Source: Streptomyces sp. CB09001
Lineage (GTDB): Bacteria > Actinomycetota > Actinomycetes > Streptomycetales > Streptomycetaceae
Assembly (NCBI RefSeq): GCF_003369795.1
Contig: NZ_CP026730.1
Span: 1,736,001-1,800,000, forward strand
DNA: 64,000 nt
Reading direction: 5' to 3'
Shown here: piece after piece, positions 8,820-17,452 of the stretch
Layout of the letters: each line of letters begins with the position of its first letter
How positions within the stretch are numbered: the stretch's first letter is position 1
Notes under the pieces: model-generated
Database searches by the model: none
What the model was told of the DNA's origin: nothing
What the model saw: only the letters and a program-made list of their open reading frames with translations
Program-made: the position numbers and the translations under genes

Positions 8820-9617
8820 ATGTCCACCGCCACCGCCCGCCCCAGCGACCGGAGGATCAGTCCCGTCTTCCTCGGGATCGTCGCCGTCGCCGCGGTCACG
8901 GGCTGGGCCACCTGGACCGGCTTCGCCGAGCAGCCGGGTCTCGCCGTGTTCCTCTTCGTCACGGCGGCGTGGGTCGTGTCGCTGTGCCTGCACGAGTACG
9001 CGCACGCCCGCACCGCGCTGCACAGCGGGGACATCTCGGTCGGCGCGAAGGGCTACCTCACGCTCAACCCGGTGAAGTACACGCATGCCCTGCTCAGCAT
9101 CGTCCTCCCCGTCCTCTTCGTGATCATGGGCGGGATCGGGCTGCCCGGCGGCGCCGTCTTCATCGAGCGCGGGCGGATCCGGGGGCGCTGGCGGCACAGT
9201 CTGATCTCGGCGGCGGGCCCGCTGACGAACGTGCTGTTCGCCGTCGTGTGCACGGCGCCGTTCTGGCTGGACGCGCTGGACGGCGTGCCGCGCGACTTCC
9301 GGCTGGCGCTGGCGTTCCTGGCGCTGCTCCAGGTCACGGCCGCGATCCTGAACTTCCTGCCGGTGCCGGGCCTGGACGGCTACGGCGTGATCGAGCCCTG
9401 GCTGTCGTACAACGTGCGGCGGCAGGTGGAGCCGCTCGCGCCGTTCGGGCTGCTGATCGTGTTCGCGCTGCTGTGGATCCCGGCGCTCAACGGCGTGTTC
9501 TTCGACGTGATCGACGCGTTGCTGCGGGGCCTGGGGATCGGCGAGGTCGACACGTACTGCGGCTTCGAGCTGTACCGCTTCTGGCAGACCGACCCGCTGT
9601 GCACGCCGGGCGGATGA
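8820..9617 (+). CDS. Site-2-protease-like (M50) membrane metalloprotease
   Basis: 265-residue polytopic membrane protein. Helix 2 carries LCLHEYAHA, the HExxH zinc motif of intramembrane S2P/M50 peptidases. A later helix carries NFLPVPGLDGYG, the matching (N)xxPxPxLDG motif that supplies the third zinc ligand. No PDZ domain, so this is the short 'site-2 protease family' form, as in many actinobacteria. It may cleave an anti-sigma factor or another membrane protein; no candidate substrate is adjacent. GGGAG lies 5 nt before the ATG. It diverges from the SARP gene. Confidence 0.87.
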   Translation: MSTATARPSDRRISPVFLGIVAVAAVTGWATWTGFAEQPGLAVFLFVTAAWVVSLCLHEYAHARTALHSGDISVGAKGYLTLNPVKYTHALLSIVLPVLFVIMGGIGLPGGAVFIERGRIRGRWRHSLISAAGPLTNVLFAVVCTAPFWLDALDGVPRDFRLALAFLALLQVTAAILNFLPVPGLDGYGVIEPWLSYNVRRQVEPLAPFGLLIVFALLWIPALNGVFFDVIDALLRGLGIGEVDTYCGFELYRFWQTDPLCTPGG

Positions 9618-9623
9618 GGCCGC

Positions 9624-9824
9624 TCAGCCGGTGACGGACGTGGACGAGGCGGCGCGGCGGGCGTCCCGGCCGCGCTTGGCGTAGTACCAGCACATGTTCG
9701 ACGACAGCCCCGACAGCAGCACCCACACGACGCCGATCACGACGCTGCCCTGCACGAAGGAGACGACGGCGGCGGCCACCGCGAGTACGCAGACGACCAG
9801 GGCGTAGAGGGCGAGGCGGGGCAT
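9624..9824 (-). CDS. Small two-helix membrane protein
   Basis: 66 residues: two hydrophobic helices (about 3-22 and 26-45), then a basic cytoplasmic tail (YYAKRGRDARRA). AGGAG sits 8 nt before the ATG at 9824. It is convergent with the metalloprotease gene, with a 6-nt gap. Function not recognised. Confidence 0.7.
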   Translation of the reverse strand: MPRLALYALVVCVLAVAAAVVSFVQGSVVIGVVWVLLSGLSSNMCWYYAKRGRDARRAASSTSVTG

Positions 9825-9877
9825 GGGAACGGCTCCTGTCGGGGGGACACTGGTACCGACCAGTGTCCCCCATCGCC

Positions 9878-10597
9878 TCATACGTCCGTGACGCGGAGCC
9901 CGGCGTGTGCCTTGTAGCGGCGGTTGACGGAGATCAGGTTGGCGACCAGCGACTCGACCTGGTGGGCGTTGCGCAGCCGCCCGGCGAAGACGCCGCGCAT
10001 GCCGGGGATGCGCCCGGCGAGGGCCTGCACGATCTCCACGTCGGCGCGCTCCTCGCCGAGCACCATCACGTCGGTGTCGATCTCGTCGGTCTCCGGGTCC
10101 TGGAGGAGGACCGCCGAGAGGTGGTGGAAGGCGGCGGCGACCCGGCTGTCCGGCAGCAGGGCGGCGGCCTGCTCGGCGGCGCTGCCCTCCTCGGGCTTGA
10201 GCGCGTAGGCGCCCTTCTTGTCGAAGCCGAGCGGGTTGACGCAGTCGACGACGAGCTTGCCGGACAGTTCCCCGCGCAGGGATTCGAGGGTCTTGCCGTG
10301 GCCGTCCCACGGTACGGCGACGATCACGACGTCGCTGCGGCGGGCGGTCTCGGCGTTGTCGGCACCCTCGACGCCGTGCCCGATCTCCTCGGCGGCGGCC
10401 GCGGCGCGCTCGGCGGCGCGGGAGCCGACGATCACCTTCTGGCCGGCCTTGGCGAGGCGGTACGCGAGGCCCTTGCCCTGCGGGCCGGTGCCGCCGAGCA
10501 CGCCGACGACCAGCCCGGAGACGTCGGGCAGGTCCCAGGGGTCCTTGGCCGGAGCCTTGGCGGGGGCCTTGTGTGCAGCACTGTCGGTAGAGGTCAT
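9878..10597 (-). CDS. npdG: NADPH-dependent F420 reductase (F420H2:NADP+ oxidoreductase)
   Basis: Hydride exchange between NADPH and deazaflavin coenzyme F420, supplying F420H2 to cytoplasmic F420-dependent enzymes. 239 residues, with an Ala/Lys/Pro-rich leader of about 25 residues that is usual in actinobacterial members. Rossmann motif VGVLGGTGPQGKGLAYRLA, NADPH-2'-phosphate contact region VIVGSRAAERA, then VIVAVPWDGHG and VDCVNPLGFDKKG, which match the archaeal FNO enzymes. A luciferase-like F420 enzyme candidate lies at 34.6-35.6 kb. ATG at 10597. Confidence 0.9.
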   Translation of the reverse strand: MTSTDSAAHKAPAKAPAKDPWDLPDVSGLVVGVLGGTGPQGKGLAYRLAKAGQKVIVGSRAAERAAAAAEEIGHGVEGADNAETARRSDVVIVAVPWDGHGKTLESLRGELSGKLVVDCVNPLGFDKKGAYALKPEEGSAAEQAAALLPDSRVAAAFHHLSAVLLQDPETDEIDTDVMVLGEERADVEIVQALAGRIPGMRGVFAGRLRNAHQVESLVANLISVNRRYKAHAGLRVTDV

Positions 10598-10728
10598 GGG
10601 CCGACCCTACGTCCGCGACGGCCGCCGCAGGGGTACGGGTCCCAGGCGGTGGGAGGCGGTCCCCGGGCCGGGTGAATCCGGGGCGAACGCCGGACCGCGC
10701 GCGGGGGGTTGCGGCAGGATGCGACCGC

Positions 10729-11343
10729 ATGGACGCCGTACGGGTCGCGCTGCTGCGGGAAGTGCTCGCCGGGACCGAGTGGCTGGGGGCCACCCGGCGG
10801 TTCGCGGGGGCGCTGCGGGGGTCGGTGGTCCCGCACGGGGGCGGTCTGCTGCTGGTGGGCACCCCCGAGTACGAGCCCTGGCACCTGGCGGCGCACCTGG
10901 TGGACGAGGCCGCCTGGTCGGGGACGCCGGAGCTGGCACCGACGCTGGTCCGGCACGGCGCGCGCCCCTCGGACCCGGCGCATCTCGCGGTCGGTCTCGG
11001 ACGGCTGGCGGCGGTCCGGCGCGGGGAGACGCTGCTGGTGGTCACGCCCGAGGACCCCGGTGCCCGGCTCCTGGAGCGGGTGCACGACGCCCGCCGGGCC
11101 GGTGCGACGGTGCTGGCGCTGGGTACCGGCCGCGCACCGGGCGAGCGGGAGCTGACGGCGATGGCGCACGAGACGCTGTCCGTCCCGGACGGTGCCGAGC
11201 TGGACCTGGACACGGTGCAGCACCTGGTCAGCGCGTCGGCCGGGGAGAACGCGGTGCCGCCGCCCCGGGGCCGCCGCCGCTTCCGCGACCGCCTGTCCCG
11301 CCTCGCCGACCACCTGACGGCACCGCCCCCGTCCGGCTGGTGA
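10729..11343 (+). CDS. Hypothetical protein with a sugar-isomerase-like alpha/beta pattern
   Basis: 204 residues, no signal peptide or membrane helix. The middle alternates strands and helices (ETLLVVTPEDPGARLLERV then GATVLALGTG), reminiscent of SIS-type folds but without a diagnostic motif. ATG 10729 is chosen because AGGA lies about 8 nt upstream and the upstream in-frame extension is low-complexity. Its last 17 nt are copy 1 of the 91-bp tandem repeat that follows, so the C-terminal residues PPSGW belong to the repeat. It diverges from the F420 reductase. Not recognised further. Confidence 0.7.
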   Translation: MDAVRVALLREVLAGTEWLGATRRFAGALRGSVVPHGGGLLLVGTPEYEPWHLAAHLVDEAAWSGTPELAPTLVRHGARPSDPAHLAVGLGRLAAVRRGETLLVVTPEDPGARLLERVHDARRAGATVLALGTGRAPGERELTAMAHETLSVPDGAELDLDTVQHLVSASAGENAVPPPRGRRRFRDRLSRLADHLTAPPPSGW

Positions 11344-11599
11344 CGACTGCTGACCGCCCCCGTTCAACCGGCGACGCCACACCCCGGCCCGACCCCCCGG
11401 CCAGCCATCGGCCGCGGCCCCGTCCGGCTCGTGACAACTGCTGACCGCCCCCGTTCAACCGGCGACGCCACACCCCGGCCCGACCCCCCGGCCAGCCATC
11501 GGCCGCGGCCCCGTCCGGCTCGTGACAACTGCTGACCGCCCCCGTTCAACCGGCGACGCCACCCCCCGGCCCGACCCCCCGTCCAGCCATCGGCCGCGG
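11327..11599. repeat. 91-bp tandem repeat, three near-identical copies
   Basis: Copies start at 11327, 11418 and 11509 (exact 91-bp period). The first and third differ from the second at only a few positions. Copy 1 begins inside the upstream gene, so its stop codon is repeated downstream as untranslated sequence. 91 is not a multiple of 3, so the array does not encode a protein repeat. There are no spacers, so it is not CRISPR. Confidence 0.93.
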
Positions 11600-11611
11600 C
11601 CCCCGACGGAC

Positions 11612-11811
11612 CAGCCGCGCCTTCCGCCCGGCGCCCTCCACACAGACCGCACCCCAACGACCAGCCGCGCCTTCCGCCCGGCGCCCTCCGCACGGACCGC
11701 ACCCCAACGACCAGCCACGCCCTCCGCACGGCGCCCTCCGCACGGACCGCGCCCCGACGACCAACCACGCCCTCCACCCGGCGCCCTCCCCACGGACCGC
11801 GCCTCGACGCC
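11612..11811. repeat. 50-bp tandem repeat, four copies
   Basis: Copies start at 11612, 11662, 11712 and 11762 (exact 50-bp period). The shared core is GGCGCCCTCC...CACGGACCGC. Divergence rises from left to right. It is unrelated in sequence to the adjacent 91-bp array. 50 is not divisible by 3 and there is no spacer structure. Confidence 0.92.
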
Positions 11812-12018
11812 TGCCGCCGCCGTCCGGCCGCCGTAACCGCCGCGCCCCGACACCCGACCGACCCGAGCCCGGCCCATGACGGCCACAGTCCCGCCCGCGG
11901 CTGCCGCCCCCCCCTGCCGACCACAACCCGGCCGGACGGGATCGGCGTGGGCCGGTCGTCCGTCGCCGTCGGAAAACCGGTTGCCCGTGCTCGTCCCGCC
12001 GACGGACGATGACCCTTC
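11812..12018. other. Gene-free leader before the MFS gene
   Basis: About 200 bp after the tandem arrays with no ORF of coding character. It should contain the promoter of the MFS exporter; no convincing -35/-10 pair or SD is visible. Long minus-strand open frames here are composition artefacts. Confidence 0.5.
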
Positions 12019-13362
12019 GTGACCGACACCTCCCCCTCCGACGCTCCCGTCGGCAAGGGCGCCGACGTGCCCGACGAGCCACCCGGCGGCCTGCGTGCCC
12101 TGCTGCCCGACCTGTCCCCCTGGCGGGCCTCCCCGGACTTCCGGCGGCTCTGGGTTTCGGGTCTGATCACGAACTTCGGCAGCTTCCTGACCTTCGTCGC
12201 GCTGCCGGTGCAGATCAAGGAGCTGACGGGCTCGGCGGCCGCGGTGGGCGCGATCGGTGCCGTGGAGCTGGTGCCGCTGGTGGTGTTCGGGCTGTACGGC
12301 GGGGCGCTGGCCGACGCCTGGGACAAACGGCGGCTGATCCTGTGGACGGAGGCCGGTCAGGGCGTGGCGTGCGTGGCGCTGCTGGTCAACGCGCTGATGC
12401 CGAGCCCGGCCGTGTGGCCGCTGTATGTGATCGCCGCGTTCACCTCGGCGCTGGGGGCGGTGCAGCGCCCGGCCCTGGACTCGCTGATCCCGCGGATAGT
12501 GGCCCACGAGCACCTGCCGGCGGCCGCCTCGCTGAACGCGCTGCGCTGGCAGGTCGGCGGAGTCGCCGGACCGGCGCTGGCGGGCGTGGTGGTGGCGTAC
12601 GCGGGTCTCGGCTGGGCGTACGCGGTGGACCTGGTCACCTTCGCCGCCTCGGTGGCGCTGGTGGCGGGGCTCGCCTCCTCGCCCGCCTCGCACGAGGCGC
12701 GCAGGCCGTCGTGGGCGGCGATCGCCGAGGGCGCCCGGTACGCGTGGAGCCGCAAGGAGTTGCTGGGCACCTACGCGGTCGACCTCGCGGCGATGCTCCT
12801 GGCGATGCCGCTCGCGGTGCTGCCGTTCCTGGCCGACGAGTTGGACGCGGAGTGGTCGCTCGGGCTGATGTACGCGGCGATTCCGGCGGGCTCGCTGCTG
12901 GTGAGCGTGAGCAGCGGGTGGACGTCGCGGGTGCACCGGCACGGGCGGATGGTGGTGCTCGCGGCGGCCGGGTGGGGCGCGGCGATCGCCGCCGCGGGCT
13001 TCGCCGGGAACGTGTGGCTGGTGCTGCTGTGCTTCGTGTTCGCCGGTGCCTGTGACATGGTCAGCGGCGTCTTCCGCAGCGCGATGTGGAACCAGACCAT
13101 CCCGGACGAGCTGCGCGGCCGGCTCGCCGGGATCGAGCTGCTGTCGTACTCGGTGGGTCCGCAGCTCGGCCAGGTCCGGGCGGGCGGCACGGCCGCGCTC
13201 GTCGGGGTGCGGGCGTCGGTGTGGTCGGGCGGGTTGCTGTGCGCGGGCGCGGTGGGGGTGCTGGCGCTGTGCCTGCCGACGATGATGACGTACGACGCGC
13301 GGACGAACGAGCACGCGGTGCGGCTGCGCGAGAAGCGCGCAGCCGACGCCGCGGGCGGCTGA
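12019..13362 (+). CDS. MFS exporter, EntS/macrolide-efflux-like
   Basis: 447-residue major facilitator of the enterobactin-exporter EntS/MefA-like group, inner membrane. A cytoplasmic leader of about 45 residues (LSPWRASPDFRRLW is the family entry motif) is followed by 10-12 helices. The loop 2-3 signature GGALADAWDKRRL is present, as is ALDSLIPRIVAHEHLPAAASL, conserved in this group. GTG start at 12019 without an obvious SD. Given the iron genes 1.3 kb downstream, a siderophore role is possible but not shown. Confidence 0.85.
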   Translation: MTDTSPSDAPVGKGADVPDEPPGGLRALLPDLSPWRASPDFRRLWVSGLITNFGSFLTFVALPVQIKELTGSAAAVGAIGAVELVPLVVFGLYGGALADAWDKRRLILWTEAGQGVACVALLVNALMPSPAVWPLYVIAAFTSALGAVQRPALDSLIPRIVAHEHLPAAASLNALRWQVGGVAGPALAGVVVAYAGLGWAYAVDLVTFAASVALVAGLASSPASHEARRPSWAAIAEGARYAWSRKELLGTYAVDLAAMLLAMPLAVLPFLADELDAEWSLGLMYAAIPAGSLLVSVSSGWTSRVHRHGRMVVLAAAGWGAAIAAAGFAGNVWLVLLCFVFAGACDMVSGVFRSAMWNQTIPDELRGRLAGIELLSYSVGPQLGQVRAGGTAALVGVRASVWSGGLLCAGAVGVLALCLPTMMTYDARTNEHAVRLREKRAADAAGG

Positions 13363-13605
13363 TCAGTCGTCCCGGTCGCCGTCGGAGCTTCCCGGGGCGG
13401 CGGCGTCGTGCCACCTGGGGTCGTTCTCCCACTCCAGGTTGCGCTCGCGGGCGGTCTGCATCGCGTGCTCGGCCTCGGCCCGGGTGGCATACGGTCCGAA
13501 GCGGTCCCTGCCCGGGCAGTCCGGGCCCTCCTCGACCTTCTGATGCTCCAGGCAGTAGTACCACTCGCCCGGTTTGCCGACCGTGCGCTTCTTGAACAGG
13601 GCCAT
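13363..13605 (-). CDS. Small conserved actinobacterial protein
   Basis: 80 residues, hydrophilic. MALFKKRTVGKPGEWYYC, then a single CLEHQKVEEGPDCPGRDRFGPYATRAEAEHAM segment containing two Cys and one His (EWYYCLEH, DCPG), then an acidic tail. AGGAG at 7 nt spacing supports the ATG at 13605. It is divergent from map and convergent with the MFS gene. Function not recognised; the Cys/His spacing could bind a metal, but this is inference. Confidence 0.75.
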   Translation of the reverse strand: MALFKKRTVGKPGEWYYCLEHQKVEEGPDCPGRDRFGPYATRAEAEHAMQTARERNLEWENDPRWHDAAAPGSSDGDRDD

Positions 13606-13650
13606 GGGCAGCTCCTCTCGCCACCGACATGTTCCCCCACGGCCGCTGGT

Positions 13651-13656
13651 TAGACT
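13651..13656 (+). promoter_or_regulatory. -10 element TAGACT of a leaderless map promoter
   Basis: TAGACT lies 6 nt before the map ATG, so transcription would start at or within a base or two of the start codon. No SD is present. The -35 at about 18 bp upstream is weak. Confidence 0.65.
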
Positions 13657-13662
13657 CGCTGC

Positions 13663-14520
13663 ATGTCTGGCCAGTCGCTGCTCGTACCAGGGGAGCTGTC
13701 TCCCACCCGTTCCGTGCCCGGAAACATCCGCCGGCCCGAGTACGTCGGCAAACCCGCGCCGACGCCGTACACCGGCCCCGAGGTGCAGACGCCCGAGACG
13801 GTCGAGGCGATGCGCGTGGCCGGGCGGATCGCGGCGCGGGCGATGGAGGAGGCCGCGAAGCACATCGCGCCCGGCGTGACGACGGACGAGCTGGACCGGG
13901 TGGCGCACGCGTACATGTGCGACCACGGCGCCTACCCCTCGACGCTCGGCTACCGGGGCTACCCCAAGTCCCTGTGCAGCTCGGTCAACGAGGTCATCTG
14001 CCACGGCATCCCCGACTCCACGGTGCTGCACGACGGCGACATCGTGAACCTGGACGTGACGGCGTACATCGGCGGGGTGCACGGCGACAACAACGCGACC
14101 TACCTGGTCGGCGACGTGGACGAGGAGAGCCGGCTGCTGGTCGAGCGGACCCGGGAGTCGCTGGCCCGCGCGATCAAGGCGGTCAGGCCGGGCCGGCAGA
14201 TCAACATCATCGGCCGCGTCATCGAGTCGTACGCGAAGCGGTTCGGCTACGGGGTGGTGCGGGACTTCACCGGCCACGGCATCAACTCGTCCTTCCACTC
14301 GGGGCTCATCGTCCCGCACTACGACAGCCCGCACGCGACGACCGTCATCCAGCCCGGGATGACCTTCACGATCGAGCCGATGCTGACGCTCGGCACCCAC
14401 GAGTACGACATGTGGGACGACGGCTGGACGGTCGTGACGAAGGACCGCAGGCGGACCGCGCAGTTCGAGCACACGCTGGTGGTGACGGACTCGGGCGCGG
14501 AGATCCTCACGCTGCCCTGA
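13663..14520 (+). CDS. map: Methionine aminopeptidase, type I
   Basis: Removes N-terminal Met from nascent proteins in the cytosol; dinuclear metallohydrolase. 285 residues. Metal ligands by position are D131 (NLDVT), D142 (HGDNN), H205 (TGHGIN), E238 (IEPM) and E269 (FEHT); H114 (CHGIP) is the substrate-side His. The N-terminal extension of about 40 residues with Pro-rich [11 protein letters not shown] matches the actinobacterial MetAP1c form thought to dock on the ribosome. The gene appears leaderless. A terminator at 14570 closes the unit. Streptomyces usually have more than one map paralogue. Confidence 0.97.
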   Translation: MSGQSLLVPGELSPTRSVPGNIRRPEYVGKPAPTPYTGPEVQTPETVEAMRVAGRIAARAMEEAAKHIAPGVTTDELDRVAHAYMCDHGAYPSTLGYRGYPKSLCSSVNEVICHGIPDSTVLHDGDIVNLDVTAYIGGVHGDNNATYLVGDVDEESRLLVERTRESLARAIKAVRPGRQINIIGRVIESYAKRFGYGVVRDFTGHGINSSFHSGLIVPHYDSPHATTVIQPGMTFTIEPMLTLGTHEYDMWDDGWTVVTKDRRRTAQFEHTLVVTDSGAEILTLP

Positions 14521-14569
14521 CCCCTGACCCCTGACCCCTGGCCCCTGCCTCTGATCCGCGTCGCTCGAC

Positions 14570-14600
14570 GGCCCGCTCTCCCCGGAGGGCGGGCCGTTTC
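14570..14600 (+). terminator. Terminator after map
   Basis: GGCCCGC...GCGGGCC stem with an inner CTC/GAG extension, followed by GTTT. It comes after a short (CCCTGA)-type repeat at the map stop. Confidence 0.7.
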
Positions 14601-14651
14601 GCGTCGGGGTGGGTACGCTTTTACCGACAGCCCGTCGGTAAACCTATTGAC

Positions 14652-14670
14652 TTAGGTAAGCCTAACCACA
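14652..14670 (+). promoter_or_regulatory. Iron box (DmdR1/IdeR-type) before heme oxygenase
   Basis: TTAGGTAAGCCTAACCACA matches the 19-bp consensus TTAGGTTAGGCTAACCTAA at 15 of 19 positions. It lies 14 nt upstream of the heme oxygenase ATG, where a bound repressor would block the promoter. Predicts repression when iron is plentiful. Confidence 0.82.
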
Positions 14671-14683
14671 GAAACTCGTGCCC

Positions 14684-15331
14684 ATGGACTCCTTCTCGAC
14701 GCTCATCCGCACCGCCTCCCACGAGCAGCACGTGGAGGCGGAGACCTCGACGTTCATGAGCGACCTGCTGGGCGGACGGCTCGGTGTCGACGCCTACGCG
14801 CGCTACACCGAGCAGCTGTGGTTCGTCTACGAAGCCCTGGAGGCGGCCGCCGGACGGCTGGCGGCGGACCCGGTGGCCGGGCCGTTCGTCCGGCCAGAGC
14901 TGCTGCGGCTGGCCTCCCTGGAGCGGGACCTGGCACACCTGCGCGGCGCCGACTGGCGCGCGGGCCTGACCGCCCTGCCCGCGACCGAGGCGTACGCGGC
15001 CCGGGTGCGCGAGTGCGCCGAGGAGTGGCCGGCCGGCTACATCGCCCACCACTACACGCGCTACCTGGGCGACCTGTCGGGCGGGCAGATCATCCGGGAC
15101 AAGGCCGAGCGGACGTGGGGCTTCGCCAGGAAGGGCGACGGGGTCCGCTTCTACGTCTTCGAGGAGATCTCCAACCCGGCCGCGTTCAAGCGGGAGTACC
15201 GCGAACTGCTGGACGGCATCCGTGCGGACGACCTGGAGAAGCAGCGGGTCGTCGCCGAGTGCAAGCGTGCCTTCGCCCTGAACACGGCGGTGTTCCGGGC
15301 CCTGGGCGAGGAGTTCCCCCTGTCCGCCTGA
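14684..15331 (+). CDS. Heme oxygenase (biliverdin-producing)
   Basis: Cleaves heme to biliverdin, CO and Fe2+, releasing iron from host or environmental heme; cytoplasmic. 215 residues, normal for the HmuO/HO-1 family. Proximal His16 lies in HVEAE (family pattern HxxAE) and the distal-helix signature is RYLGDLSGGQII. ATG 14684 is preferred over the GTG 6 nt earlier. Its promoter region carries an iron box, so it is expected to be induced on iron starvation. No hemin ABC transporter is adjacent in the window. Convergent with the PhzF-like gene (1-nt gap). Confidence 0.95.
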   Translation: MDSFSTLIRTASHEQHVEAETSTFMSDLLGGRLGVDAYARYTEQLWFVYEALEAAAGRLAADPVAGPFVRPELLRLASLERDLAHLRGADWRAGLTALPATEAYAARVRECAEEWPAGYIAHHYTRYLGDLSGGQIIRDKAERTWGFARKGDGVRFYVFEEISNPAAFKREYRELLDGIRADDLEKQRVVAECKRAFALNTAVFRALGEEFPLSA

Positions 15332-15332
15332 G

Positions 15333-15977
15333 TCACCGCTCCAGGCGTACCCGCCCGCCGATCTCCACCCAGCCCTCGGGCTGCGGCGCGGTGAGGATCT
15401 GGGAGCCGGTTCCCTGCGTGATGTTGAGGGCGCGGCCCAGCCGTTCGGTGAGCAGCAGGGCCGCCGCCCCCGTCGCCTCGTCCTCGTCGATGCCGTCGTC
15501 GCGACCGGGGAAGGCGCGGGCCCGCACCCGTCCCGCCGCCTCGTCCTCCCACGCCCAGGCGTAGAGCCACTCGCCCTTCGGGGGCACCGCGAGGCCCTCG
15601 ACCTCGGCGACGGTGGCGTACTGGCGCAGGGTGCGCGGCGGCGCCCACTCGGGGCGGGCCTCGATCCAGCTGAACTCCCCGTCCAGCCGGGCACCCACCA
15701 CCCCGGCCGGCATGACGAGTTCGGGCACGTCGAGGAGCCAGGCGGTGCCGACGCAGGGGTGCCCGGCGAAGGGCAGGCGCAGGGTGGGCGTGTAGATGTC
15801 GACGACGCCGCGCTCCGGATCGTCGACGAACACGGTCTCGCTGAAGCCGAGTTTCGCGGCCAGCTCCTGCCGCCGCTCGGGCTCCGGCAGTACGGATCCG
15901 TCCCGGACGACGCCCAGTTCGTTGCCGTATCCACCGTTGGGCGCGCAGAAGACGCGGAGCACGTCGTAGTCGGTCAC
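15333..15977 (-). CDS. PhzF family isomerase/epimerase-like protein
   Basis: Diaminopimelate-epimerase fold of the PhzF family, which catalyses proton-shuffle isomerisations; the physiological substrate is unknown. 214 residues from GTG 15977 (MTDYDVLRVFC); a TTG 12 nt upstream is the alternative. Landmarks are GGYGNELGVV, the catalytic-Glu segment GFSETVFV, LRLPFAGHPCVGTAW, and DEATGAAALLL. At 214 it is shorter than typical PhzF (260-280); the deficit lies between the two half-domains. Convergent with heme oxygenase. Confidence 0.85.
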   Translation of the reverse strand: MTDYDVLRVFCAPNGGYGNELGVVRDGSVLPEPERRQELAAKLGFSETVFVDDPERGVVDIYTPTLRLPFAGHPCVGTAWLLDVPELVMPAGVVGARLDGEFSWIEARPEWAPPRTLRQYATVAEVEGLAVPPKGEWLYAWAWEDEAAGRVRARAFPGRDDGIDEDEATGAAALLLTERLGRALNITQGTGSQILTAPQPEGWVEIGGRVRLER

Positions 15978-16217
15978 CGGGGCATTCAAGCATCACCGAC
16001 GGGCTGTCCGGTCGTCCTCCCGCTCCGCTCACCATGACGTGCTCCGCCATCCGCCATCCGCCGGGCGCCGGGCGGATGGCGCCGATCGTCTTTGACGCAC
16101 CTTTGACCTCCCCATGGGCACCTCATTGAGCCACCGTGACCGGCCCGTGCTCATACACCGTCCATGAGATTCGGATCACCGTATGGACGGGTCGTACTTA
16201 GGAAATCCTTAGATACG

Positions 16218-16236
16218 TTAGGGCAGCCTCACCTTC
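16218..16236 (+). promoter_or_regulatory. Iron box before efeO
   Basis: TTAGGGCAGCCTCACCTTC matches the 19-bp iron-box consensus at 13 of 19 positions. An overlapping half-site TTAGGAAATCCTTAG lies at 16198-16212. It sits 48 nt before the efeO ATG, in promoter range. Confidence 0.75.
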
Positions 16237-16283
16237 CCCGTGAGGCCCGTCACGCGCACTTTCGGCCACCCTTGGAGCCCCGC

Positions 16284-17438
16284 ATGCGAGCCGCCAGACT
16301 CACCGCCGTCACCGCCGTCGCCACCGCCGCGGCCCTGGCCGCCGTCACGGGATGCACGGAGAAGAGCGGCGCCGAGGACGGCGAGCACGTCATCACGGTG
16401 ACGGCGACGGACGACAAGTGCGAGGTGTCGAAGGCCGAGTTCCCGGCCGGTCACGTCGAACTCGCCGTCGAGAACAAGGGCTCCAAGGTCACCGAGGTCT
16501 ACCTTCTCTTCCCCGACGACCGGGTGGTCACCGAGCGGGAGAACATCGGCCCCGGCACCAAGCAGCGGGTCACCGCCGAGGTGAAGGCGGGCGACTACCG
16601 GATCGCCTGCAAGCCCGGCATGAAGGGCAAGGGCATCCGCCAGGACGTGAAGGCCACCGGCGGCAAGGCCGCCGCCCGCGACCCGCGCCTCGACGAGGCC
16701 GTGGCCGCCTACCGCCAGTACGTGCAGCAGCAGGCCGACGAGACCCTGCCGAAGGCGGAGGCGTTCGCGAAGGCCGTCCGGGCCGGTGACCTTCAGGCCG
16801 CGAAGAAGGCGTACGCCCCCTCCCGTATCGGCTGGGAGCGCACCGAGCCGGTCGCGGAGTCCTTCGGCGACATCGACCCGAAGGTCGACGTCCGCGAGGA
16901 CGGCCTGGAGGACGGCCAGGACCCGGCGACCGACTGGACCGGCTGGCACCGCCTGGAGAAGGCGCTGTGGCAGGACGGGAAGATCGGCGACCGGGAGAAG
17001 GAGCTGGCCGCCACCCTGGTCACCGACCTGAAGGACTGGCAGAACCGGGTCGGCAAGGCCGAGATCACCCCCACCTCCATGGCCAACGGCGCCAAGGAGC
17101 TGCTCGACGAGGTCGCCACCGGCAAGGTCACCGGCGAGGAGGAGCGCTACTCGCACACCGACCTGGTCGACTTCAAGGCCAACGTGGAGGGCGCGCAGCA
17201 GTCGTACGCGCTGCTGAAGCCGGTCGCGAAGGAGAACGACGCGGCGCTGACGAAGGAACTGGACCGCCAGTTCGCGGGGCTGGACAAGCTGCTCGACCAG
17301 TACCGCCCGAACACCTCCTCCTACGAGTTCACCTCCTACGACAAGGTCGGCAAGGCGGACCGCAAGGAGCTGTCGGACGCGGTCAACGCGCTCGCGGAGC
17401 CGCTGTCCAAGCTGGCCGCGGCCGTGGTCACGAAGTAG
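16284..17438 (+). CDS. efeO: EfeO: periplasmic-side lipoprotein of the EfeUOB iron importer
   Basis: Extracytoplasmic iron-binding subunit. 384 residues from ATG 16284 (TTGGAGC SD; the longer frame upstream lacks a signal). Signal peptide MRAARLTAVTAVATAAALA with lipobox AVTGC, so a lipoprotein. Residues about 30-130 form a cupredoxin domain (VITVTATDDKCEVSKAEFPAG). Residues about 135-384 form an M75/imelysin-like domain with the iron-site motif HxxE in GWHRLEKALW. In the family EfeO presents ferrous or ferric iron to EfeB and EfeU. First gene of efeO-efeB-efeU, with an iron box upstream. Confidence 0.95.
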   Translation: MRAARLTAVTAVATAAALAAVTGCTEKSGAEDGEHVITVTATDDKCEVSKAEFPAGHVELAVENKGSKVTEVYLLFPDDRVVTERENIGPGTKQRVTAEVKAGDYRIACKPGMKGKGIRQDVKATGGKAAARDPRLDEAVAAYRQYVQQQADETLPKAEAFAKAVRAGDLQAAKKAYAPSRIGWERTEPVAESFGDIDPKVDVREDGLEDGQDPATDWTGWHRLEKALWQDGKIGDREKELAATLVTDLKDWQNRVGKAEITPTSMANGAKELLDEVATGKVTGEEERYSHTDLVDFKANVEGAQQSYALLKPVAKENDAALTKELDRQFAGLDKLLDQYRPNTSSYEFTSYDKVGKADRKELSDAVNALAEPLSKLAAAVVTK

Positions 17439-17452
17439 GAGTGGAGGGCGAG

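Noticed and set aside
5385-9617. Very long plus-strand open frame opposite the SARP regulator
   Set aside because: Gly/Gln/Val-rich translation is typical of the antisense of high-GC genes. The true plus-strand gene is only its last part, from 8820.
11327-11811. Possible CRISPR array
   Set aside because: Repeats are directly abutting without spacers, units are 91 and 50 bp, and no cas genes are present.
11364-13314. Minus-strand frames across the tandem repeats and MFS gene
   Set aside because: They read through non-triplet repeats and antisense of a clear MFS gene; the Arg/Gly-rich translation has no domain.
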